This document shows positions 1 through 64,000 of a stretch of 64,000 nucleotides of DNA, piece after piece. The notes beneath the pieces were generated by a model, which searched no databases, was not told the DNA's origin, and worked only from the letters and a program-made list of their open reading frames with translations. The first letter of the stretch is position 1. Each line of letters begins with the position of its first letter. Both the position numbers and the translations under genes were made by a program. Source of the DNA: Lichenostomus cassidix (lineage: Eukaryota; Chordata; Aves; Passeriformes; Meliphagidae). The DNA is taken from NCBI GenBank assembly GCA_008360975.2, contig CM039184.1, positions 44,525,797 to 44,589,796 of the forward strand, written 5' to 3'.

Positions 1-1880
1 TTCAAAACACCAAGCCATTGCAAAGTAAGTTTCAAACCCCCCCAAATTATAAAAATATAAATTTCAAGAACGAAAAAACCCAAACCTCTTTCAGCTAAGT
101 GTCTGTAAAGTACCGAGACATCTATAACAACTAGTTTGTCTACAGTTGCTCCGAAAGCCAACACATTACAAAAGAGCTTTTATAACTGAAAATGCTCAAC
201 AAGAAATATGCGTAAGAGTGCATCCAAACAAATGGCTAACTTTGGAAAGGTGCAACAGCCTAAGTAAGTTCAGTGCAAATGGCTAATTTTTGATTTAACT
301 CTGAAAGACGGATTCCTGCAACAATAAACCAAATGCACAGTCATAGAAGGAGCGCGGTATTCAATGTAACCCAAAATATATTACCAGTGTGTGTATTTAC
401 AATTAGCTTGTATTTGGGCAGTTAGTTACACATCTGAAATGCATGTAAACTCAACCAAAATCCTGGTAAAGTAAAAGTTACAGAGTGCTCAAGTGCATTG
501 TAAATAAATAGGTACTCAAGTAGTACTCTGCCTCTGAGAAATGCTTCTCTCAATGCCTTTACTTATTTCTAGGGGTCAGAAACAAAGGAAGAAAAGAACC
601 AGCAGTGTTCCTGGTGGGAAGAAAAGGGGTTAGAAAACACTTATGTAAACCCTGGGCTCAAGAGATGCTGACCCCAAAGCTTCACATCTGTCAAACAAGA
701 CTGAAAAGATTCTTTCTTTTATGCCATTTATAAATTTGGCACCTCCCAGTTAGACTCTTCTTCATTATCATCTCTGGATTACCACAGAAACAACTTGGGG
801 TGGGGAAAAATAGCCCTTTCCAGTTAGCAGTATCGAAGACTGCCTGGGGGAAAGATTCACCTGGGTAGGACAAGATAAAGAAAGGGCCCCCAGGAGAGCA
901 TTTTTTGCCTCTGCTTGCACTTAGATAAGACGACTTGTTCAACGGCCTCTTCTCCAGACACAGTTCACTGGAAGCAGCCTTCCTCCTCTTTTTTGACCAG
1001 TTTGGCAGGGCCCACCTATCTCTGGTGAACACTTTTAGATGTAACTATTAGCAACGCAAACATCAAAGTCTTTGTGCACCCGAGGCAGGGGGGCACAGGA
1101 GCAGTTCAGGCTCCATGGTGGAGTGAGACCCAGCAACGGGTAGCTTCATCCTGGCAGGGAACACACTGGTTGGAAGCAGTGCATATATCCATAGAAACCA
1201 TGCAACTGGTCTGCAAGGGTGACAGCATGGGGGGAAATCAAAATGAAAATCCATGCTCTTCCTCCCTTCTCCTCTGGTTTAAACTCCAGAGCTCTCAGGA
1301 GGGTTTCCTGATGTGCAGACTGACTTTGGAAGGGTCTTTTTCCCAGGTACATACAGCACCCTCACTGGCCTCCAACCTATGATACCTGCCTGGGAAAGCT
1401 TCTCGGGCTTGGCTGCATGTGGAAGGGGGTTTACAAAACCATTAACTTAATATTTGTTCATTTCTTAAACTCAGAAAAACAAGATTAACAAGAAAATGAC
1501 TGTATGCATTCCAGGCACAGATCCAGAGAACAATCACTGCAGATTTGGTTTGATCTGCAGTCACCTAATTCCACACCCTGGCTTAGGATTTCTTTTGTTG
1601 CTTTTTTTTTCCTTCACATCTGGCTCTCTACTGCAAATACACACAATATAGCAAAATATATACAGCTTCAATTAACACTGCAATGATGCCTGTAACCGTG
1701 CTCAGCAGATTAAGTTTATGTGTAACAGTGCATGGTAAAGGACAGTATTACAACAACGTTTCATCTACACAGTGGTAGTAGTGAGTAAATGTAAGAGAAA
1801 TTATTGAAGTCGTCCCTCTCTCAGCCCCTGCACAATACAAACACCTAAATACATCTGATCTCCTCTTCTTCACATGCCAC
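1..1880 (-). other. KIT: KIT 3' UTR, probably incomplete in this window
   Basis: This stretch follows the KIT stop codon on the minus strand. Human KIT has a 3' UTR of roughly 2 kb, so most or all of this is likely transcribed. I found no canonical AATAAA or ATTAAA on the minus strand (TTTATT or TTTAAT on the plus strand), so the poly(A) site probably lies beyond position 1. No coding pattern and no repeat was recognised. I did not see a full miR-221/222 seed match, which is known in the human 3' UTR. Confidence 0.5.
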
Positions 1881-54795
<52,915 letters not shown>

Positions 54796-54920
54796 CCCGG
54801 CGCGGCTGCCGCTCGCAGCGCCCGGCGCGGAGATGCCCGAGCCCCGCGGGAGGGAGCGGAGCGGAGTAGAGCCGGCCCCGCCCCGCGCCCGCGCCGCGCC
54901 CCCGCCCCGCCGCCGCGGGG
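54796..54920 (-). promoter_or_regulatory. KIT: KIT 5' UTR and core promoter, GC boxes
   Basis: Directly upstream of the start codon the minus strand is extremely GC-rich. Two GC boxes of the form GGGGCGGGG are present at 54876-54884 and 54899-54908, suited to Sp1-type factors. No TATA box is evident. The human KIT promoter is likewise TATA-less and GC-rich. The transcription start cannot be fixed by reading; a short 5' UTR beginning within this interval is likely. Confidence 0.65.
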
Positions 54921-55220
54921 ATGGGCGCAGGTGAGCAGCTCCTCCGCCCCTCGCTCCGGGCTGCCTCGCTTGGGCTCACCGTAAAGACCCCCAACAAAAT
55001 TATTTCAGAAAGCAGGACGTAGCCCGGTGGCCGAATGCGCGCGCGGTGCTGTCGTGGGGGAGAGCTCGCCCTTTTCACGGGCAGCGTTCTGCCGTGCCGA
55101 GCACCCGAGGGGTCGGGGCCGTGGGGCTACCAAAGCCCAAGTGGGACGTGGTCTGGAGAAAGGTGGGGGGAGCGGCCGGGCTGGGCAGGGGAGCTGGAAA
55201 CGAAGAGAGGATCCCTTAAA

Positions 55221-58200
55221 GGGCAGGTACAAAGCCATTTGCCTAGCTTTGAAATCCTCACTGATGGCTCCTGGCGGTGTCATAGCAGATTCTTGGGGGT
55301 ACTAAAGGTGTCACCTCCCCCCTAGCTCGCACCGCTGAGATCGACTGAGCCCGCTGTGGGCCACCACCTATTAAGAGCCAGAGCACCTGGAGTGAGACTT
55401 AAAAGTATATGCTCTGACACAAAGCGAAGACTTGAAAGAAGTGGCTGGTTTGGTATGGAAAAGAGAAAACTGACAGGGAGCTTAAACATGGAAAGGGTCC
55501 TTAAGAAAAGGATTTTTTAAGCGATTGTTTTTCATGTCCCTCAAGGGCAAGATAAAAAGTAATCCATTTAGTTCTCAGGGAAAAAATAGAAATCACTTAA
55601 ATGTAAAGAAGACACATGCAAAGAGCAAGGAGTATTTAGACTACAAATGCATTGCAGAGAAGGGGTTGTGGAATCCCACAGAGGGGAATTTTCAAGCACC
55701 GATGTGATGACTGATGAGGATCTGGGAGCACTGGCTTCTGTAGCTGCAGAACTGGAGTGGAACTGCTCTTCAGGCAGAAATAACGCGAACTACATAAATG
55801 TGTGTCTTTAACACTGCCTTGACAGTCAGTGTCACAGACTGCTGGGGTGAAAGAAAGGTATACAGGTGACCCTGGCAAAGGGGTCATGCATGCATTCACC
55901 AGTCATGCTCTGCCCGAGGTATCCACAGGCAGTGCCTGAACAGGCAGGTGGGTGAAGGACACACAGACTGTCAGAAAACCCATGACAACACTTTTGAATG
56001 TACAGAAAGATGTAGAGGGCATATGGCAAAACTTTCACCCATGGAAAAGCATAAATGTAGACTTCTTGAAATGTGTCAGTACAGATCAGAAAAATTATTG
56101 AAGGTAAAGTATTCATTTTTTTTTTCTTCATCTTTCTTTCTTTTTCACTCCTGTCAGATTTTTTCCCAAGGTTAATAGCAATGTCCCACATGGTCCAGCA
56201 TGAGATGAAAGTCTTGTCTTATATGTTTAAAATGGCTCTCTCCATTTCTTTACTCTCTTTCATCTCTGACAGCCAGTCTCTTTTGATGGGTGAATCCTTC
56301 CTCTGCTGCAAAATGGAATACTTTTTTGTTAGCACACCAACAATTTCAAAATCAAATGATGCTTTAAAATCGTATTTCTTACTAGGTGCTAGCCTCATCA
56401 AATAAATCCTAGGGAGGAAAAAAAAAACCTGAAATGCTTAATTTTTTAGTGTCCCCCTCGATTTTCCAGATGTCTCTGGATTTTGTTTCTGTAGAAAAAA
56501 AGTGAGCTGGAATTTTTTTGCATAAATACTTGGAGCATTTACAGTTCAATTTCTTAAAGATGCAAAGGCAGTGCACAGTATGCTATAAGAGGTTTTCACT
56601 AAAGTATTATCAAGGAACATGTGATGTTATTGTAGCAGGTTTCTCCCTGTTCTCCTTGATTATTGCTCTTTCAGTTAGTGGCCTGCCTTTAGGTCCTGCA
56701 CATCCCTGATCACATGAAGCCAAACTCCTCGTGGCTGTGCATCATATGCCTCATTTTCACAAGCATTAGCTCAATGTTAGAGCTCAAAATCAAAGTGGCA
56801 AGTATTCTCCACGTGCTTTGACTAACTATAAATAGCAACAGTAAGTGGGAAACAAAGGTGAATTGCTTTTAACCTTGCCCCTTCATTTATTTTTAATAAT
56901 TATAATGATAAACGCAGTTGCCCTTTCCAATGTATTACACTGAATTCTATAAGTTCTCTAGTTCTTTTCTGTTTGCATTATAGAAACAAAAGAAAGTTTC
57001 TTAAGCAGTGGAGGTTTCTCTTAGGTCTTTTTCCTACCTTTGTCCAAAATATGTGAGCATAAACCAGAAAGGTTCTTCTTTGGCTTTGCAGCCAGCCTCA
57101 CGTGTCCCTCTCTTCAGTTGTCACTGTGGTACTGTGGCAGTATGTTAGGACAGGTAATGCCATCTCTCCTCATCGTCTGCTGGAGACAACTTGCAGTAGG
57201 TTGACATTTGGGGGAGTGTGGAATGAAAAGAGAGACAAGAGAGATCTACAGACTTTGGACACAGTACAGATTTGGAGATAAGAATTATAAGCTTGGAGAA
57301 ATATGTGAAATTATATTTGAAAAGTTCACTTCAGCTTGACATCATGAAAGTGATTTAACACTTGTGGATGAGCTGCTTTGAAAAGTCAATTCAAAAGATT
57401 GCTTTTACACATCCATGAGACTGCTTGCTGAAGTAAACATTGAATAGGTCAATAATATTGGTAAGATTAAGCTAATGTTGTCGAAAAACTGGTGCTCTAA
57501 TGAAGGACTTTTCATTTCTGTATGTGAATGGAAATGCATTTGGAAATTAGCTAGTTTGATGGTTTCAAACAATTTATTTGTCAGAGCTATGGAAACATTT
57601 TTTACAGCATAAATAATCTTAGAACCTATTTTATCTATGACAAAATGTATCTACTGAGAAGAGAGGAAAATACGCTTCTGATACAGCCAATCAATGCCAG
57701 CTAGGCTAGAATCCCTCGTGATAACAACTTTTTCTATAAGGTTGTACTTTCCTTCTTCTAAATTGCAGATTGACAGACTTTAGGCTGGAGCATGACTCCT
57801 TCATATAAACTGGCAGCCCCAGCAAGCCAGACAGCTCCAGAGTTAACTCCTCTGTGATTCCTGAAGGCTTTGAGAAATTATGAGAGTTTGAAACACATAT
57901 TGATTTACCAATGTTGCTGTAAAAGCTATCTGATCATTGGCATAAAAGTTTGTTAAGCTTTTTAAAAGTGAAAAGTGGTTAAACTTCTGCCTTGTGCATT
58001 CATCTAAAACAGCAATTTTGAGGAGTGGCTGTTAGGAATGTCATATGACCACTGTGCAAAAATATATATACTCAGCACTCTGCTGTGTCTTGATCCTAAT
58101 CGACAAAACCACAGCTGTGAATTGTCTCAGCCTCTTCTTTTATTAATTAAAAAAAAGAAAGTATGAAATCTGCTGGTCTAAACTGTTGGCACAGCAAGGT

Positions 58201-60071
58201 ATAATCCAACTGGACCTCTTTTCTAGAAACCATGAGATTTTGGGACATCCCATTGCATTTTTTTATTAATCTCTAGTCTTCTGCTTTTCACACTGACATG
58301 TTAGGATGGGTAAGTGGAGAAAAGTGGTAGCATTTGATAGGCATATGTCTTAAGACTTCATCTGTAGATGGCAGGATTATAATGTCTTCCATGCAGTTTA
58401 ATTGAAGAAACTTCTGCTATTTTTAGGAAGGATGACACTAAAATAAATCCAGATAAAGTGGACACATTTATCTCATTCCCCCTGGAATACGAATCTTCAT
58501 ACTGAATCCATTCAGTCTTACTAGAATGGGAGGTGTGTCTTATTCCCTTTTAATCCAATTGTGTGGAATACTCACTGAATCCCGTTGTGCCTGTGATCTT
58601 AAATCAGCATTGCCATCCTAGTTAATTAAAGATTTTTCCAGCATCGAATGTCAAGAGCCTAGATATAGTCATCATTGAAGCTTGAAATATATACTGGTTT
58701 TGAAGACAACTTGTATTATCACATGCCTACTATTGTAAAAACTGTTTTATCAGTCTAAGCTTAAGTGCAAAATAAAGGCTCTAATCTTCTTGATAGCATT
58801 TTTTTTGTTAATTTATAGCCTGCAATCTTACTAAGAAAAGAGATTTGTCTTTATGAACTGCCAAGTATAGTTCTTGCCTTTATTGCTTGCAGCTTTATTT
58901 GCAAAGGCCACTGCTGAGAATTGACTCCATGCAGCAGCCTAGGTCTTTTCAAGTGTTGTTTTGTCTTATTTGATTTTGTTGCTGGGTTGTTGTTGGGTTT
59001 TTTTTATGAGTTGAACGTAGAAAAATAATTGTGGACAAACAGCTGATGTGGCTTCCTCAAACTCATTCTCCTTTCCCAGTTTGCTGCTCTACCCACTCTT
59101 CCTTGGCCTTCACAAACACAGGAGCTTTGGGCTGCAGACCCAGAGAGCCTTGTCCTTGCCCACTCTTCCTGCTCCCAGCAGGATATTCATGCCTCAGTTG
59201 CTGAAAGCATATCCAGCCTCTGAATCTCGTGACAAGAACTAACTTTACTTTGCAGTTGATAAAGAGTCCTTCTGTGTTTTCTTACAGTGCTTTGCCATAT
59301 CTGAAAACTACATAAATGGCTAGAGAGGGGGTTGTCAGGAATTTTTCTCTGAGATTATTAAAGCCACATGAGATCCAGTTGACTCTTTTGACATGTTTGC
59401 TAAAAATTGCACTATTTTGTGTATAAATTTGGGGATCAAATATGAAAAAAACCTAAACTAAAAGCAAAGGACCTGCCTTCACTGAGATAATGTATGTCAA
59501 AAGCGTGATGTGGAGAAGAGGGTGTTTCTCTTGCCTGTGTTCCCTAGTAGATGAACTAAAAAGCTTGGATTTTTATCATATCTTGTTTGTCACCATGCCT
59601 CTCAAAGTACCTTTCTTTACCTATTTTAATTTAGCATTCTTTAGGTGTGTCATAAATTGCTTGGCTCCTTTTTAGCTTTGCAAGGTGCCTTCAAAGCTGT
59701 TTGGGTACCATTTTGTTTATAGCTTCGTGTAGTTTAAAGAAATCTGTTGGTTCCCCCTTTTTGACCTTTAAAATTTGTTACTAACTCAGGCTGTACTTTA
59801 TGGGCAAGCAGCCTGTTTTGACTCCTCCTGCTAGTGCTGCTCTCACATGTCTGTTGTGGAGCCTTCAGCCTTTGTCAGAAGAGAATCATATGAGCCTCCT
59901 GCTCTCTCCTGGTCCCATCTGCAGTGCCCTCTCTGCTTGTCTTCTTGTACAAAGCAAGGTGGATTTGTCACAACCCTGCCACCTTATCTGGAACAAGGAT
60001 ATCAGTGTTTGGCCTTAAAAACAGCTGTTACTTATTTCAGAGAAGACAGTTATTGAAATAGTAAAGACTGC
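55221..60071. other. Upstream flank of KIT, no gene seen
   Basis: AT-rich sequence between the CpG island and the solo LTR. Open frames here are short (up to 119 residues) and show no recognisable domain, splice context or codon pattern. A T-rich tract lies near 56113-56150. Distal KIT enhancers could lie here, but none can be identified by reading. Confidence 0.75.
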
Positions 60072-60076
60072 ACATG
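60072..60076. repeat. Target-site duplication, left copy (acatg)
   Basis: Five bases directly before the TG of the LTR, matching the five bases after its terminal CA. Confidence 0.75.
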
Positions 60077-60931
60077 TGTCAGAGACTGAAAATAGTTCAT
60101 ACCTCAAACATTGATATAAAGTTTTGATCAAAGAAGCCTCCCTGAGGATACCTGGCTGGGACTTTGGACTGAGAGCCAAACTGCTGAGATTAGATAAAGG
60201 GAAAAGCCTATTGTTCAATCATCTCAGGCTGAGGGAAAGGAATGCATCCACAGAGGCTGAAGCCACCAGCTGTGCTGAGAATCATCCCTAGCTGAGTATT
60301 GGGGTGGGGGCAGAGCACAGCTCACAGAAGCCAGGTTTACACAGTTTTACCCCCCAGCTGAGGAGGGGAGGAGGATGGCATAACCTCTGGCCAGAGGCAA
60401 TAAACACTCATCCTCTGTTACACAAACTGGCCCAGCTGTGGAACCCCCAACCCCACGAGCCACATCCACAGGACTTTCACGTGAGAGGCAGCTGAGGGGG
60501 AGTCACAATCCATCACAGACCCCCAAAGTGCTCCCCAGAGGCCTTGCACCACAGAAGTGCACCTGATGCAAGCAGAGTCTGCTGCTATAGGCTGCCCCCT
60601 CCCCTGGGGGGACATGCCTGGACATTGCCACTGGCCTGGGTGTATATTAACCCATGGCATTCTGTGCTTTTGGGGGGACCTCCACCACCGAGACCAGGTG
60701 AAGAGGACATCAGGACACCAGTGGGACCCATGGAGTGGTGATACTTCATTGTGTCTGTCCCTCTCTGTCCCCCCCCCCCCCTTTCTCCCTACTCCCCCTT
60801 TTCTCCCTTTTCTTTTCTCTCTCTTATTTACTATCAAGTAAAACTCATACTATTGAATTGCATATGGTCTTGTTTGCACCTTAATTTGGGCAGAGGTATT
60901 TCCAAAGAACCTTAATAACTGGATCATAACA
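60077..60931 (+). mobile_element. Solo LTR of an endogenous retrovirus, 855 bp
   Basis: The stretch begins TGTCAGAGAC and ends GATCATAACA, so it has TG...CA (TGT...ACA) termini, and is flanked on both sides by the 5-bp sequence acatg. Inside are a TATA-like tgtatatta (60639-60647), a C run of 13 with a long pyrimidine tract (60760-60830), and a 3' part with atcaagtaaaactcatacta and ttaatttgggcag, text I associate with avian ERV LTRs. No gag, pol or env is next to it, so this is a solo LTR left by recombination. The family (ERVL-like or other) is not settled; orientation is inferred from the 3' part. Confidence 0.8.
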
Positions 60932-60936
60932 ACATG
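60932..60936. repeat. Target-site duplication, right copy (acatg)
   Basis: Five bases directly after the LTR, identical to those before it. Five-base duplications fit several ERV classes. Confidence 0.75.
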
Positions 60937-63900
60937 TGACCCATTTACTATTTTTCATAAAAAGACCCAGCAGCCTGGTCTTCCTAGCTGCTTTTCCACA
61001 AAGCTTGTCTCAGTTTTTCCTCATTTGTGTTCAATTCCCAGGATGACCATGGGCAGCTGAATTAATTAGGGAGCAAGATACCTATCAGTTAGCATCTCCA
61101 CCTTTGAGTGGGTAGCTCCCATCGTTGGGAAAGCCAGCCTTGCAGTTTGCTACAGATAGATGAAGTATCCACAAAGCTACCATTGACTGTCACTTCTGCC
61201 CCTGCAACCTTTTTGAGTAGCCCCTATTAAATTAAAATGCTGTAGATGTTGTTGCCTCTCTCTCTGGAGTAGGTGACCCTTACCAAGGCAGTGCTGCAGT
61301 GTCTGAGGGGACCACACAGCAGGTATGTATGTATTTAGGCTTTCATTACTATCTGGCTTCACAGTTCTTGGTAACTGAAAGTCTCTAAGAGATTATTTTC
61401 CTATCAGTCTCATTCCATTTTCCTACAGCTATCTTGTACTGCCAGAGGCTTTGAGGTATTTTTATTTTTTTCAGTTCTGTGTGTTTGTGAATGCAGTATA
61501 TATTATAATCCCCAAGCACACAGGGTTGGTAGACATATACACTGTTGGAAGTGTTAAGGGTTGTCAAAGATGCCTCCTATTTAAGAAGGTCGTGCCAATC
61601 ACGTTTATCATCCAGTCCTCTGTTTTTTCACCTGTAGAAGGTTTTTCAGTCTTTTTGATACGAGTTTTCGAGATGGTATGGTGCAATGAGATGGAAATTT
61701 CAGTGTGTAGCCTGTTACGTAGCATAAGTGAGCTTTTGCCGACGCCTTCCTCTGCAATGAATGCTCACTGCCCAGCACCTGGAAAGGCCTGCACCAAAGG
61801 ATTGCACCTTGATAAATTTGCATTTTGATGACTTAGTTCATCTGGGTAACCAGAAAGAAAAAGTCAGTTAGTGAAGATGCTCAGGAGTAAAAATGCTATT
61901 TGTCCCTGTGAGACAGGTATTCTAAAGCTTGCTCAGACTAATGAAATCATCTAGATTTAGAAGGCTTGTGAATTTGGATATTCTGTTAAATAGGATAGCT
62001 ACTCATCTTTTTTTTCCTCCTCCTCTTCTGAATTTAAGCGTATTTACTAGGGTCATATCAATACAGTATGCTCAAATGCAGACAAATGAGTTTCAGGATA
62101 TGTTTTCAGTGATCCTTTTCACATGTGATCTCAGTTCTTTTAGGGAGTTGATATTAAAATAATGATTACTTAGGTGTGCACTTTATCTAGGTATTTTCCC
62201 TACAAATCTGTCTGATTTGCAATATAACCAATTGCATTAACAGTAGAAGAAATTCTGAAGACCATATCTGGTTTTGTCCTGGTATGTTAAGTTGGTTTCC
62301 TCTTGCATGTTGTTTCTGCTTCTGAATTCATGAGCACTGCTGGAAAACCCCTGATCCCAGCTGTAGATGCCATGCCAGGCTACAGCTTGTGTACAGATTC
62401 CCACGCTCACCTGTTAGGAGGTGACCTCCAGCATCTGTACCAAGTTGCATTTTCAGAGCTCACCAGCTTCTCATACCTGCAGTGGAAAAGCCCTGATTTT
62501 GCTTTTGGCTGTTATAAATCTTACAGACATTTATATCTGAAAGTCAGGGTCCTTAATTAGCTGCCTATAGAGCCATCCCCTGCTGAAAGGCAGCTGCCTT
62601 TGAGGAGGGAGCTGTTGTCACCTGGCAGCACACAACACTGATTTAGGACCTGAAAGTGCCCAACTAAAATGGAGAGTTTTGATTCTTTGGGGTTCAGATG
62701 GAAATTACAGAGCATCCCTCTGCCATCTGCTCCTTGTTGGAAATAATGCAAATGTAAATGTCAGCTTTGCATCCTGTGAGCCCATTACCCCTCTAGGCAT
62801 ACAGCCTTTCTTGCTGAGGGGAGGTGCATCCTCTGGGACTGGGTTTTCACAGCTGATAGCATGGTTTCTGTGTCTGCTTCTATCCTGAACTACTCCTGTA
62901 TCATTCAGGCCTGTGTTTGTTACATGGGTTTGTGAGACGTGGGCTGTGAAATAGGCTTAGGAAGTTCCTGACCTTTTTTGCCCTATTTCTGTCCCCTTCT
63001 GAGGCATTTTAACTTGCTAGCTCTTTGTTTTGCTGTCACAGACATTTTGAGGAACCACAGAAGAGGCTACTTTTTGCCGTAATCTAGGTTGTGATCTGGT
63101 TTACTGTGCAACTTTGTGAACAGGTCGACTGCCAAACTGAGGGAGGAAAAGCAATGAGAATGAGCAGTGAGAAGGAACTTACACTGGCTTGCTGCTAAAG
63201 CCAGCATCTCACACAGGCATACACTTCTTTTCTACAGGATCCAAAATACCAAAGTAAATGCCATGATGTCTCTATCTGAAGCCAGGTGTGAAAGTACTTA
63301 CAGGTGATTTCCTCACTGTAAGTGGACACCTAAATTGCCAGGGTGGTTGAAACAAGGGAAGGCAGCAGTCAGCTCCTCCTAGGAGTGGTTCTCTTGGAGC
63401 TGTTTTCCTTGCCTCAGGTCAGCTGGCTGATGATTTTGTGCCCAGTCCAGGTGGCTGCTGCCCTTATTTGTCCTTATATTAAATGTTATACAAGATGCCA
63501 GTTATAGGTACAATCTGTGAAATGCATGATCTCGGGTGTGTTACCAGCTCTCTCTGTACAGCCTGCATATGGCCCATTGTTAACACAGATGTCAGCCCAG
63601 GAACAGCTTGCTTATCTTGCTACACCTCAGAGAGCAGGCAGCAATTGCCTCCCAGATTTTGCTCAAGTTCCTGTGTCAGAAGTGGATCATTTGGTTTGGG
63701 GCTTTGGAGATGAAATTAGTATAGCAATTAGGATGTGGCTGTGGCAAATGTCCACTCAATAGTCTATGACAACATGCACTGGATTTATGGCAGTGTCAAG
63801 AAATCAAAATAACACGGTAGGGTAGCTCCTTTCAAAGGCAAATTTAAGTGGTGCTGTTAGCTGAAACTGAGTCAGAGTCTCAACCTGGGGTTAAGTCTTG

Positions 63901-64000
63901 GGGCATTTTTATCTGTAGAACTTTTATGCCACATTAATAATCCTCACTGCACAGCCACTGTTCAGCTGATAAACAGAAACACACAAAATGTAAATAATAC
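60937..64000. other. Far upstream flank, no gene seen
   Basis: Sequence beyond the solo LTR to the end of the window. No exon, repeat family or RNA gene was recognised. Confidence 0.7.

Noticed and set aside
1..1880. miR-221/222 site in the KIT 3' UTR
   Set aside because: Known in human KIT, but I did not find the seed complement in the part of the UTR present here.
55221..64000. A second gene upstream of KIT, such as an exon of PDGFRA
   Set aside because: PDGFRA lies upstream of KIT in vertebrates, but no kinase, Ig or other exon-like reading with splice sites was seen up to the window edge.

Overview
This window is vertebrate nuclear DNA, almost certainly from a bird. It holds one recognisable gene, KIT (the stem cell factor receptor, a class III receptor tyrosine kinase), complete in its coding part and lying on the minus strand. 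The avian call rests on the reading of KIT itself, on three CR1 LINE 3' ends (4703-5556, 5767-6218 and 49296-49711), one of which ends in the typical octamer-like repeats around 'gattctgtgattctgtga', and on a long terminal repeat of avian endogenous retrovirus style (60077-60931). The species cannot be fixed from the sequence.

Layout, read in the direction of KIT transcription (high to low coordinates). About 55.2-64.0 kb is upstream flank with no gene and one solo LTR. About 53.9-55.2 kb is a CpG-rich promoter region. Exon 1 (54795-54720) encodes the start codon and signal peptide. Intron 1 is 18.1 kb and contains a CR1 and a cluster of duplicated sequence at 37.5-39.8 kb. Exons 2-9 (36610-16427) encode the five immunoglobulin-like ectodomains. 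Exon 10 (15346-15240) encodes the membrane segment. Exon 11 is the juxtamembrane autoinhibitory segment. Exons 12-20 (14766-3139) encode the split kinase with its kinase insert, and exon 21 (2006-1881) encodes the C-terminal tail and stop. The 3' UTR runs on towards position 1 and probably past it.

I placed all 21 coding exons and both ends of all 20 introns by hand. Every intron is GT-AG and the phases join without a break. The lengths add to 2904 nt, giving a 967-residue protein (human KIT has 976). Seventeen exons have exactly the length I know for human KIT; exons 1, 2, 3, 5, 15 and the terminal exon account for the differences, apart from the terminal exon, which I did not compare. No frameshift or missing catalytic residue was seen, so this looks like a working gene.

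The most interesting structural points are as follows. (1) A 517-bp direct repeat, about 98.6% identical and without gaps, has one copy in intron 3 and one in intron 1. It brackets exons 2 and 3, whose loss would be in frame and would remove the two outer Ig domains. (2) A pair of direct repeats in intron 1 is nearly identical in the centre and much more diverged at both sides. (3) There is no alternative exon 9 donor for the GNNK+ isoform. (4) A 93-bp intron 18 is open in the KIT frame. (5) A solo LTR has a 5-bp target-site duplication. I found no sign of a novel multi-gene system; this is an ordinary large vertebrate gene with accessory repeats.
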